Assembly (NCBI RefSeq): GCF_002443255.2
Contig: NW_019211455.1
Span: 21,861,126-21,925,125 of the forward strand
DNA length: 64,000 bases
Source of the DNA: Varroa destructor
Lineage: Eukaryota; Arthropoda; Arachnida; Mesostigmata; Varroidae
Direction: 5' to 3'
Part shown: positions 26,164 through 38,400 of the stretch, one piece after another
Position numbering within the stretch: position 1 is the first letter of the stretch
Layout of the letters: each line of letters begins with the position of its first letter
Program-made: the position numbers and the translations under genes
Notes under the pieces: generated by a model
Seen by the model: only the letters and a program-made list of their open reading frames with translations
Told to the model about the DNA's origin: nothing
The model's database searches: none

Positions 26164-26296
26164 GATTTGAACTGATTGGTGCTCGCTTAAAGATCTAGAG
26201 TTAGACCGCTTTTGTGCAAGTTCCTATGCTAGAGTTTTGGATACTTGTTATTTTTCTAACAAGCTTATTCTACGCTAGTATTCCAAAATATTGTTT

Positions 26297-26678
26297 ATGC
26301 GCTCTGATTGGGCATTAAGGTAATCAATATATACATTTATATACATTAATATAAACGGCAATTAATTTTATTTACTAGATTGAAACACAATGTTAACCAT
26401 CGAGCCTATGCCGCTATAGTGAAGCAAATATTATCTCTAGGTGGAATTCAGGTGAAGTTATATGCAATAAAAGTCTATATATGTGCAAATTGCAATTTTT
26501 TAAGTTAACTTTATTTCAATTCGCAAATTCAAGTGACGGAATTGTACAATTCTACAATCCAATTATTGTGCTTATGACCGCCAAAATTTTTTCAGAACTA
26601 TGCGTTAAAGAGCCCCATGCTAAGTCAACATTAGTACATGAACTTATTAGTAGCAGTTTTCAACATTCTCCTACTTAA
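26297..26678 (+). CDS. Unrecognised small protein, three predicted exons
   Basis: Exons 26297-26319 (ends TTAAG/GTAATC), 26379-26451 (ends TTCAG/GTGAAG) and 26505-26678 splice in phases 2 and 0 to encode 89 residues. It begins MRSDWALRLKHNVNHRAY and ends at a TAA. An in-frame stop lies just upstream of the ATG, so the start is well defined if the gene is real. The second intron would be only 53 bases. The middle exon reads as an amphipathic helix (AAIVKQILSLGG). The last contains FYNPIIVLMTAKIFSELCVK, which loosely recalls the P-x-x-x-A-x-x-x-A helix of cyclin-like domains such as ORC6, but I cannot claim homology. It sits head-to-head with mRpL17. Alternatively these are chance splice sites in AT-rich DNA, or part of a longer gene. 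Confidence 0.45.
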
Positions 26679-27362
26679 GTATTTATCTTTAAACATATAA
26701 ATAAGAGTTGTCAAAAGTTATGACAATATCTAATTCTTAAGTAGTTTAAATTCGATAAGATATGACGAAAAGAAATCCTATTCACTACTTCGTCAATAAA
26801 ATAAATTGTCAGTTGATCCGCTACAGCTGCTGGTATCTATGTATTTATACATTCGAAGCGCGAATGTCCAAAGAGGATACAAACTTATTACTTGGTATTG
26901 GTGTATGTTTCTACCTAATCCACCATTCATGTATTTTTCAAATGCATGAGGCAAGAAATGATCGTCGGCATCGCTTGCGCTTACGAAAGGTAATCACGTT
27001 CTGGTCGAACTTTGACGTTTTTCATTTCGTACTATTCGTCTCTTTATATAAACTCTCCTTTATTATATTGCATCTGTAAATTTATCCATTGTGTCCAAGA
27101 TTAATGTCTCATTGTTACTTGTAAATGGTTAAAGCAGCAATCCACAGAAGTCGGACATAAATGACGACTGTCTAAGCAATCCTCGATGCACGCTCCGATG
27201 CAATCTAGTCTAATGGGAGATTACGTAGTATGGATAGAAAGAAAGCCTTGGGTGACTTAACTGGTCAGCTTATGAGGGCACGGCATAAAAATGAAGCTAC
27301 AATCTACTTGATTCTTGCTTGCTTGCTGTAGAGATCGATATCCTTTTGGCGTAATGTCGCGT

Positions 27363-27434
27363 GGGGATATAGCTCAGTGGTAGAGCATTCGACTGCAGAT
27401 CGAGAGGTCCCCGGTTCGAACCCGGGTGTCCCCT
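27363..27434 (+). tRNA. tRNA-Cys (GCA anticodon)
   Basis: A 72-base cloverleaf without intron. Acceptor stem GGGGATA/TGTCCCC pairs fully with one G-U. The D arm contains the A box TAGCTCAGTGG. Anticodon stem TTCGA/TCGAG encloses loop CTGCAGA with anticodon GCA. The T arm has the B box GGTTCGAACCC. The discriminator is T73, as expected for cysteine. A TTTT run about 12 bases downstream can serve as polymerase III terminator. Confidence 0.97.
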
Positions 27435-27879
27435 TATTTACATCTTTTGCACAGAATACTTTTTTATGAACTTTGTTTCTTTTAAAAACGGTGCGCTTAC
27501 CAGCTATTACTTCTAGTACCTGCTCAAATAAGGTCAGTTATTCAAACCGTGGCAACAACACGTGTGTGACGAAAATGGTTTCTTAACGACAGATTAAAAC
27601 TGGTCAAATATATTAAATTTATAACACGATAAGCTTTTGAATGACCACATTCAACATCAGTTTCATTAAACAATTCTTACTTTGGATACATTTGCTATGC
27701 ATAAAATTTCCCTCTGATGAACTAAAGTCGCTACCTCTTTATCATCGGCTATCACCTGGTTACAGATAAGCTGTTAAAGAGTTAGAAATGGGCAAACAAA
27801 ATAGTTTAACGGATAGCAAATCTACCTATTGACCTTAGGGTCGTACGAATTTGTACTTTCATACTTGATGCTCAAAACA

Positions 27880-27908
27880 TTTATTTTACCAGGCCTGGGT
27901 AAAATAAA
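27880..27908. repeat. 11-bp inverted repeat
   Basis: Arms TTTATTTTACC and GGTAAAATAAA flank a 7-base spacer (AGGCCTG). Confidence 0.8.
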
Positions 27909-28537
27909 CAACAAATTAAGTTGCGCAAAGCTACGCATTAAACATATAACTAGTTTTTATTGAGCAGATCATCTCTTGCCAGTAGTCCTCTTGCTGACAA
28001 ATTGCCTTTGTTACTGAAATCTCGCGTAAATATGTTGTAAATCACCTATGTGCACCTTCCGCTACATTCGACAACGGAAACTAGTACTTCTGCAGGCAGT
28101 GACTGGTGTCACCATATCAATCAGCCTCTGATAGAAACGGATAAAGAGACGATACTTCAGGTGCCTCCAATAACCCAAATGCTACTTCGTGTTTAGAAAC
28201 AAAACTATCTATATTGCCGGATATTTCCCAAACTATATATACTATTATAAATAAGATGCACGATTTATTAGAGCATATTTCGGAGTAGCACAATGTGAAA
28301 AAAATCCCATTCCTATTTTGTAAGGTATATTTTAGTGGCGATGTGGCCTTAATAAACTTTTCTAGATATTTGACTTTTCGAAAACGACAACAACATCGGA
28401 AGGAAACATCAGCAGATGGACACGCTTCCCGTTGCGCCATCATTGTAGTTGGTGGTACTTCAGTTAACCAAGTGATCTTTTTATTAATTGAATTTGGAAA
28501 AATTGTTGTTTAGCTGTGAATCAAGTGCATTTGGAAG

Positions 28538-28562
28538 TTATATATATATATATATATATATA
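28538..28562. repeat. (TA)n microsatellite
   Basis: About 12 uninterrupted TA units. Confidence 0.9.
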
Positions 28563-30350
28563 GTGTAGCTTGCTTATGCATCCTACAACAATAGGTCTAG
28601 TTCTAACGTACTCAAATCGATATTGAAAACTAAGCGGGAAGGGAACGTGCTCACTGGGTGACATACTGTATATTGGTGAAATCAAGTGACAAATCCGGAG
28701 AAGCTGTACTTCTTCTTTGCCCCCACTGCTACTTTTCTATATGGCCAAAAGCCTTGTGGTTCTTGTAAGTAGGTTCGACTAGTCAATTAGTTAACTTAAA
28801 GATAAATCGGATAGCGCTAAAGAAATATATTAAATAATTCCCTCTTAGCCTTTGATCTTCCAGTCGCACCTAGAACACTGACGTATCTACTCTTGCTTGA
28901 GTTATCGACTTGATATTACCAATGTCGCCAAGTGCCAAATGCTTCGTACGCTTTATACAGTAGCATTGCGCAAGATATTTCTATTTATTCCTTTGGAAAA
29001 AAGAAAGGAAACAAGCAGCGGTACTTAGGGTGGCTAAATACTCAGATCTAGTCAACCCTAAAGAAGATCTCGAATCGGCAGAGAATCTACTATAGCTTGG
29101 GCCGGCGGTGCTACAATGTGTAGATTGATTTTTTTTTCCATATAGATAGACAAAGCGGTACATAACTCTAGAAAAGGTAGAGGAGTTCTTGAGAATAAAT
29201 ATTTAGGTGAAGGCTTATTCTGGTGACACAATTCACACCTGTCACTTTCAATGGTCGAGTACCACAGTAGTAAATATCATCCTCCCTTACTTCCGCATAA
29301 ATTCGGGAGACCTTACGTGTGAGCCATCACTGGATAGAACGGAATTGGACCGAGGATATTATGGGTGGCTTTGTGACTAGTTCCATACCAATAATAATAG
29401 TTAGACTGTGCCACTATTATAGATAGTCTAGTGCTAAATCAGCAGATCCTGAGCGAGGTTTCACATATGCGGAAGTGTTACAGAGAGCGTACAGCCAAAT
29501 GAAATTAAGTGTACGTATAAAGTTTTTGGCAAGCTTCCAGAAGCAATCGTATCCCTATGCAGACGTCTTGCCTCGTTAGTTTACATACAGTTTAGATAGT
29601 ATAAATCAGAAATCCTTCTTCGATTTCTAGGATTACCTTTGTGCTTTTTCATCCCTCCCCAAACTTACCAGTTATGAGTTTACTTGCTGGCGTTCCATAC
29701 GTTTATCGTTGGAAATGAATATACACTTTTTGATTTATTAGTCAATTGAATCTAAAATGCTCTATGAGTTGTTCATAACGCAATTACATTGTTTATACTC
29801 GCAGGTCAATAATTTACCAGACCAAGCAAAAAAGTTAGGTCTATCGCAAATTTCAGTTGATCCTGCTATTCCTGCTGCGGGATTATAAGCAAGTTCGTAG
29901 AATTTTGTGATTTGATGAAATTGTGGGGTGGATTTATTATGTGTATTTCACCTAAACTGCTAGAATCAAGCCAATCACCGTGTCATGTGGGCAAAAGGTT
30001 CACGCCGAAGATCAATACTAAGGTAATCTTCAATGAGTCCGCGCGTATATCTCTGTGTGAAGCTATGTTTTACGTCAAATGTTAATCTCTGTTAGGTAGG
30101 TTAGGCTAGAATCTCATCACCAATAATAGAAAACATAGGTCCCACGAGCACTAGCAGTTCGAACGATCATTACTAATCACAAATGCCCATCAATATATTA
30201 ATTAATTATTTTATTAATTATTAAATTATTTTTGCGTTAATGCCTCCCAAGCTTTTTTAAAAGCTTTATTTACGTACTAGATTCAAAGTTAAACATTTAG
30301 TACGAAAGACAATATGGTTCCCGCAGAAGCTATATGTGATTTAAATTCAG

Positions 30351-30686
30351 TTAAAAATTTTTTTTCTGGACATCCATGGGCTCATCAATTCCTAGTTGCG
30401 ACCTGGGCCAGTTCTGTGCGCCGACTGGGTTTGGTACAGTCATCCACTTAACGACATCGTCAACGCGACTATCGCCTATGCAATAGAAAAACGCTTGACT
30501 ACAAAAAAAACAACGCGATTTATGTTGGTCTTTAGAGCGCGATATTCGCATCTTGAATCGAATGACTAATTCCAAAATGGAAGCAATTAATTGGCCAAAA
30601 AGATAGACGCCGCCTTTTGGGTCAGATTTTTCTAGGTCAGTGGTTAAAAGAGCCAATATTGATTTAACATAATGATCCCATATCAT
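30351..30686 (-). other. Unassigned 111-codon open frame
   Basis: ATG-initiated frame with protein-like stretches (MIWDHYVKSILALLTTDLEK, then GVYLFGQLIASILELVIRFK, and RVDDVVKWMTVPNPVG). A pyrimidine-rich CTGTCTGTTAG precedes it and could be a splice acceptor. No family recognised. It may be a real exon, a transposon or viral remnant, or chance. Confidence 0.2.
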
Positions 30687-30689
30687 TTA

Positions 30690-33600
30690 ATCTTATCCTA
30701 ACAGACAGTAAACAAACCTCCACTGAGATATATGTCCACCCTCTTTTTGGACTGTTAAGCTGACGATATAACATAAGTTAATATAGCATGCTTCGGCCCC
30801 GCTTGTTGCTACTTCATAAAGGCAATTTTTTAATTGTTGCAAATTGAAAAATTGCCCTTATGCTGCTAGCATGTGCAATGGCGCAGCTAATAGTATACTG
30901 TAGCTTATAAGAGGCTAAGCTTTAAAAATAGAAATGAGTTAAGCTTCATTACAGCTGTCATTGTGGTCCAGTTTAATAGTGGGTTCCCTACAAGGTTAGG
31001 CGAACGAAACGGGTATCTTTTAATCCGTTACTATTTTACGTATTACCTAAGAATCAATAGATTGTACTCGCATACTGAAGTCCTCAAATTTTTTTGTCTT
31101 CACCGCCATTTGCTCGGGCTTCTCTAGACAGGCACATCTGTGTGAAGCCTCCGATAAGGTAAAAATGGAAAAATAATATGAAGAAATAAGAGCCAGGGGC
31201 TTTAACAGTGTCATTTATCAGGGAATATGTAAAAATAGGTCGAGCCTACGGCCCCACAACACAAATTGACGGATGAAATAACCGAAAATAAGCTTATGTC
31301 TCGTTTCATTTTATATTGCTATGTCATTTTCCGCAATGAATAGTTTCCATAGGCAATATATAGGAACGAACGCAATGACGAATGATGCCACGATCAGTTG
31401 AGATGTGGATCAACCGAGCGAATCGCGAGCGCAACGGCCGCCCGCTGGGACAATGGCGGCTGAAGCTACGTTGTCCTACATAGACAATAATGCTTGAATT
31501 GCTGTGGAGGATGATGAGAAAATCTTCGAATCCGAGCAATCAAGGTCGTATGAATATTTTGTGCGAAGGAAAGCCCCCCTACGAGGTGGTAAAGAAGGAT
31601 GGAACAAAAATAAAAACATAAGAAATGTTCTTTTATATCCGGTTTACGGCGGCACTGGAGCATTTCGCTATGAAAAAGCGTTACATATTGACGAGAGGCA
31701 ACGCCAGCGTTGAGCAATGGAATGATCGGTAGAAATTTTGGATATTGTTAGTACGCTTGAAGGCTGGCGCTGTCTATGTTGCAGTAATCGAGTGGCAAAT
31801 AAGACATCGCAGGCTAACAAACAGCACCAAGATAAAGCACATATTGAGAGACAGTCTACGGCCAGGTTAGGTTTTTAATAACTTTAAATACGACTGCTTC
31901 TTTAAGCTTCTAGAAATACAATAGAAATTTATGGATGCCTTAAACCAGCAGCTGGGCCAGTAGACAAATACCGGTGAGAGGAATCGTATGTGGGTTGATC
32001 TGCAGCTAAGCGTGGAAGGGCAAACTGATAGTACAAGGAATAAATGTATTAGCGTTCAGCCGCGATGAAGCGCGGAGTGCGTACTCTTTGAAAAGAAACC
32101 TGACTGTACCAAGGGTACTGCTGTGTTGTCAATTGCCCTAAAAAACTAAGCTCTGTTTACAAGTTGACAGAATATTTCGATAGAGAGCTTGTCAAAGGCG
32201 TTGCTAAGAGCCACTGAAAGAATACATATATAATTGACAGCTGTCGTAGTGGCAAACAACCACGCAGATTGATTCTGCCCCTTTTGCGTCATGCAAAATA
32301 GCGATGATATACAGTGTCGAGTCGCGCTATTTTTTGAAGCTTTGTTGTGTTGATGATCGTTATCTCTCACGAACGACCCTTTCTGCTTCGTGTGACTTGA
32401 TTCTTGGTAATTTCCAAAACATCCGTAGATCGTTTTTTGGTGCTGTAGCAACATAATACTTCTGCAGCGCGATGGATTTTCGTGACACCCCACATCTTTT
32501 CCAAGCCTCGTGCCCTAGTCAGCGATCTTGTAGTCTTTGGTAAAATGGTGACCACTCCTGAAGTGTGACCTTTAAATCTGTAATAACCATAATGAAAAGA
32601 TTCATTTACAAGGAGAGTGTGCATTGACAACCATGCGTAAAGTTCGTTTATGTAAGCCAGAACTAAAAACAATGGTCTATTTCAATAGTACTTCAATTAT
32701 CGTTTCGAAACATTCTATAGTACGTAGCTGAACACAGCGTATGAATGGTCAAAAAAGAAAATTTGTCCTCCATTGTGCCCGATTTTTCCGACTCCTAGTT
32801 TTGACGTGGGCGCTTAACCGATGGGTGTTTGACGTGGACACCTGGCTCAACTCGATTTAATGGGTTCGTATAGGCTAAGGTAGATCAGCTCCAACTGAAG
32901 TTTTCCCACGGGTTGACCATTGCAAATTTTGTTTGGGCTCAGGTGCGGCTAAATTAATAAGTTCTGTGACACAAACGATTACTGGCCACCTATCAAATCG
33001 ACAATTATGTTAGTTTTTATGAGTCTGTTTTTATGTGAAGCTTTGTTTGTTCTCAAGATTACGTAGTTGCCATTGAAACACATATTTTTTGCACGTGCGC
33101 CTCATTTAGCAGTCGTTAATTAGGCGTAACGTTTTGCTTTCCACCGGCTTTGGGCAGATATTTCACAGACAACTCAATAGATTTAATTAGGGTATAAGTT
33201 TAATGCAGTTACTTTTAAATATCTAATACAAGCAGACTAAATATTAACCGAGAATTGTGTTTAACTAAGTCGGCTTACACCAGATAGAGGGCTGCACGTA
33301 AATCTCAGCCTTTTTTCGTCTCTTAACTATTTGGGTTTTTCCGAGTATTTGATAATCAACGTAAACGATTTCTCATTCTTGTTTTCTTTCGGTCTGATGC
33401 CATGCTTGTATTTTCCAGCTATGATTGAATCAACGGGACGTTACTTACCGCATTTCTATTGTCCTAATCCGGACGCGTTTGTCGTCTTTTTGCTCAGACG
33501 AATACACAGTTTTACTTATGAGTTCTTGAGCGCACGAAAGATCGAGTTCTTCATCTGTCTGTCTGTGTTAGATGCGGTAATTTTTTTTCATTTGCTACTA

Positions 33601-35072
33601 TATTATTGTATACTACTTGTTGACAGTAATTACTTGTGGTCATTAGGTTGCATCATTGATCTCATTTTTCCGTCTCGTACTTCCCGAATGTCTCTTGAAG
33701 TGCCTCTCTCTTTAATAAATCTATCGCTGTATAAACAGTCCAGTAAAACCATAGATAATTCATCCGGAAGCATTGGCTTGCTAGCTGCTAGATTTACTAC
33801 CCTAGTTTACTATTGAGCGACGTAGCCGAAGGGTGCTCCATAAAGACAAATTGCGTGTCCTTCTAGAAAGCCATTAACATACCTTCCGGCGGATGCTACC
33901 GACATTACTTCGATGTCACCTCTTGATCGTCCTACAAAAATACGATGTCTCGTCTAACGTATGGTATTTCAGGTGAGATTTATCGAACAGATTCCAGTGT
34001 GATGACAAGACGATCTAAAAGCTCGAATTTAACCGTTTAGCAAACTGAAATATGACATGCTTCACGACAGGACAGAAAAACGTAATGTTAAAACAGTTGA
34101 TTGTTTGAAACGTTCGTTAAAATGTCCGTTGTCCGTATTATTATTGCAAAATAACGACTAATCTTAAAAATGGGCGCTGATTTGTTAAAAAATGTGACGC
34201 AGTATCATTTCAAGTTCGTTGGAATGACAGAGTGTTGTTGACATGGCTCGGCTACGTTATAACAATGATGCTGTATGATACCCTCCTTTGTATCATACGT
34301 GCCATTTAATAAACCCATGCCGGGCTGTCGAGTAAACAGTGTTCTTTCCGATCTTTGTCATTGCCACTGACGATCGATATCCATTTTTATTACGTCGCTC
34401 TTTTTTTTGTATACAAAATGATACAGATGTCTGCTTTGCTGACGACTATGTACCCCAATACAAATAGAATTATTCTTAGAGTTTTTTTTTACTTAGTTAC
34501 ACTTTACCTTACAATGCTGCCATACCTCTTAATCCGAACAAAGGATTCAAATCAACGATCTCTAAAATGAATCGATGCTAGGGATCACCTCTACATTAAA
34601 CTATTCCATTGATTATCAAACAGCCATTGTATGGAACATGGGACCCGCTTGTCATGCCTCGCCAACAGGGGAGCAGATACGTGTCAATAGTCAATCACGT
34701 ATTCCACTTTATATGGTAACGCATATAATGTATTTGATATCAGACTGTGGTGACATTGCATTCTACTCCGGTGCTATTATTGGTGCGCGCGCGGCTAGCG
34801 CTTACGAGAAGTTGCACCATTTTGAGTGTCTTGTCACTTTCTCGAGGCTACATCTGACTGGATACTTTAGTTAAAAAATAGTCTGTGCTGGCAATAGAGG
34901 AGGCTTTCATCGATGACCCCGTAAGTGGCACACGGTCCAGATGAGTCATGTGCGCACATGACAACAGCCGTACAGACCATTCTCAAGCAGATTTTTTTCC
35001 CAGTTTCCATGTTTGGATATATATTCATAATCGGTAATAAGAATCTAAGTCGGCAAAAGCCTAGCTAAAGAA
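30690..35072. other. Gene desert, no supported feature
   Basis: No splice-linked coding segments found. The longest frame, 161 codons at 33331-33816 (+), is rich in Phe/Leu/Ile from T-rich DNA and has no recognised motif, so it is not called. Confidence 0.45.
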
Positions 35073-35446
35073 GTGACGAGTTGCATTGCTTACATGGGTA
35101 ACATGATGACATTATCAGGGAAAACACGCATCCCGGTCGAATTTTGTATGACTTTTGTAAAAGTTGTCGTAATAATGCAAGCCACACCCGTCTTTAAGCA
35201 TAGATGCACTGGCAGATTTGATCCTAACAAGCTCCGTGAAGTTCCGTTGGAAGCGGAAATATTGTCGGATACTATTCCTCGTGTTTTTGCTGATGGTTCT
35301 ATTATGCTACGGTCATTGGGACTCTTCATGCCGAAGAGTGCTGAAGCAGCTGTCTGGGCAAGTTCGTTGACGACCTGAGAGTTCTACTGGATTTGCCTGT
35401 CAAGCTGAGGTCCTTCTTAGAATCCAAGGTCTCGCCCGGGTTCTGA
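35073..35446 (+). pseudogene. Possible decayed coding segment of unknown family
   Basis: A 101-codon frame (35073-35378) has a protein-like composition, for example RFDPNKLREVPLEAEI and PRVFADGSIMLRSLG. Where it stops, another frame continues in similar style from about 35369 to the TGA at 35444-35446 (DDLRVLLDLPVKLRSFL). This suggests one former coding sequence broken by a frameshift. I do not recognise the family and cannot exclude chance. Confidence 0.25.
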
Positions 35447-38400
35447 AGCCTGCCAACAAGCTAACCTTTACAGGATTGCATGTAGATGGAGAATGACTCA
35501 TCGTTGACTAAAGATTTACACTGTATGTAACGTTTTATCAATGACATAACGATCGGCAATTCGTTTAGTAAAATTTCTCTATTAAAATATTTATCATTAC
35601 TTCACGAGGAACATTGGCAGTCGCAGCTATTACGTGCAAATGACTTTTCCATGGTTCTTGCTAGTCGTTGTGTGTTACCGATGCCGCGTATGTGACCTAA
35701 TAAAAAATTTCTCTACTTTTATCATGAAAAACGTATTGTTATTGGGTTGGCCATGGGCCTAAGTTTCGATCTGGGCAAGCCTCGAAGGATAGCTAGAACA
35801 AACGAATTATAGCTTTATAACCTCGTTATCACTGGTCAGCACACTGTCATCATGATCCAATTTGTGTATCTGTTGTATGAACTCCCGTTATCAGCTTGAA
35901 AATTGCGTTTCGATCACTTAGCACTTGACGGATTTTGTCTATAAACCTCTGGCGAGATACATTGGTAGGAGACGAGGTCAAAACGAAGGTACAGAAAATA
36001 CAGGGCGGGCTATTCGTAAAGCAACTGCGTAGGTTCCGCTTGCATATATACCTATATATCTGTTGTGACTTGTTGCTCGCTGTTACAGATGCCGTAGCTC
36101 CAGCCTAGCGGTAATTTTACAGAGTAGATGAAACGTTGCCACAGAAGGGCTGTTGCCTTATGGTTATTAGAACACCTACAGTAACCGTAATAGAAAGCAG
36201 TCTAGAGCACTTGCGGTGGGCTTTTTGAACCAAATGGAGCGATTTGCATGATCGTTCGAATCTATAGGCGCCGCCAGCGGTCAAGGGGCGCACGCACGGA
36301 GGCCATTATTCTAATGATGATCAAGATCTTTTAAATGATGTCATAAACCACAACCTTTAAGCCAAGCCTTTCAATGCCGCCACCTGGATCCTTCTAAATA
36401 CTTTTGTAGCCTATTATAGCATCAAACTGTTATCATATTATTATCAAATTATGTTTAATATAATATATCTGAATCATTTCACTATGGTTAGAACTTCCGA
36501 CACAAATTTCCCTGCAGAGTCAAAGGCTTACTGCAGGTATCCCATGTGGGACATGAACTATACAAATGCAGCAGCGTCTCCTCAATACTGCTAAAGGAAT
36601 GGTTATACTGCATGATAACATACTTATATAGCGCATTTTCATATAAATGCATAGGTTCAAAGTCTACGATATCTCGAGTTTATTGTCCACCTACTTGGCG
36701 AGCTATGCAGTGTGATCACCCAACGACCTGGCATTACAGGTCGTGGCCAACCGCAAACAGGAATACGCGAGCCTACATCTAGCTACTTACCGCGTATGGC
36801 CAAAATTTGGATTGTGAACATTATACTGATTAGCTATATCACAAACTGCTGTTGTTGGATGAATTCGTTTACGTTAATACTTCATTTGGGCCCGAGGTAA
36901 CGCTTACCGTTCGACTACTGGTACGACGTGAGCGTGCCGTATACACTTTTGTAGGACCCATACCCTGGGTGTTACCTAAGTAATCCCTTAATTTTTAGTG
37001 AAACAAAATTTTCCATGAATATCCCAATCAGTATCTGAGAAATATGTTCCAAAGGTGTCGTTGTGTGGCGCTTGATAGCCAATACCACTTCCGGTGTTTC
37101 CGTTGAGCTTTCTAAATGCCCGTGTTTATAGACGCAATGCAAGCCATTCGTGTTCGCATAGCAATAAAATTCAAATCCCTTCAAAAATAGCTTCCTGTTT
37201 TTTTATTATTTCTACTCATATTTCCCCGGGTGCATATGCGGCATATGCTTGCTGTAATTTCTTGTATATGCCAACAGATCTCAAAAAAAGGAAGTCTTAC
37301 ACAGGCGTAATTTTTGAACGAAATCAGGAAATGGTGTTCTCCATCTGTAACTAACACAAAAACAAAGAAGGATTTTTTTTGCGGTGTCAGTATAAGCAAA
37401 TTTTATATCCATTCCCGTTAGACATTGAGCTGCTAGACGCTCGCCAGAACAAATTACTTATCAACTCAATATGCTGCTTATCAAGTGCTACCGAATGGAT
37501 GGATAGCCGTAGCTTCGGATGTTCTCCTGAAAACTAATTGTTAGCTTCTTCAGTGTGTCAAATGATCAGATCCGTGAAGCTAAACGAGAGAAATGCTGAG
37601 GTTTGTTCGCGTTAACTTTATGATATCATTCCAGAAGTAGTAGATTTGCTCAATTGTGTTTTGGGTCAAGGGGTCATTTGACTAACTGAGACCGTGAAGC
37701 TATCAATATATATATATCTCAATCATAAAGGCAAGTAGTCCGCGTTTAGATGTATTCTTAATTATTTACTAAGTTAGCATACATTATGATCATCATTATT
37801 TGGAACTTAATTAACACTAGAGTAGTTGATATTATTTATAATATTCAGTTAGCAACAAATGCTTCATAGGGTGCCGTTACAAAATTCAAGTACTCACAAG
37901 GTCGACGTTTACAAAGGTAATAATAATTAGTATTAACAGTATCCGGTATATACGCAATCTAAACTGATGCACGGATTTTTACCTTACAATATGTTGCTAT
38001 ACATGGTACCATAGGGTCGTACGTTGGATTGTACTCGAAATGAGTATATTCTGTTTCATAGGATAACCTTGTGTCAATGATTATCGTTCATTTCATCTAT
38101 ATACGTATACGAAAAATCTACGTTCGTCCCAAGCATCTTTTTATATAGACATATATATATAAACACATGTCTATTAAATACTTCTAAAGATTCTCAGAGG
38201 CAATCGCATAGCCCTAGAATGTTGATTTGCTTTAAAATTCTATTGTTGGAGTATTTTATTCAAAGTACTCCAACGAAAATGTTTTTCCCATCAGTCACGA
38301 CGTTTTCTGTGGCCGATACGTCTGCTGAGAATGTGGTATGAGTCTACTTCTTTACGTGGTCAAGAATACTAGTTTAGAGGTCTTTTCTATGTACATAATT

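Larger units (their letters stand above)
27435..30350. other. Gene-poor AT-rich region
   Basis: No recognised gene. Contains a short palindrome at 27880-27908 and a (TA)n tract at 28538-28562. A 108-codon minus-strand frame at 28117-28443 has no recognised motif and is not called. Confidence 0.5.

Noticed and set aside
28117..28443. 108-codon minus-strand frame
   Set aside because: No family similarity I can name and no supporting splice partner; kept only as a note.
33331..33816. Longest unassigned frame in the gene desert (161 codons, plus strand)
   Set aside because: Dominated by Phe, Leu, Ile and Tyr as expected from T-rich DNA, with no recognised motif or flanking splice signals that extend it.
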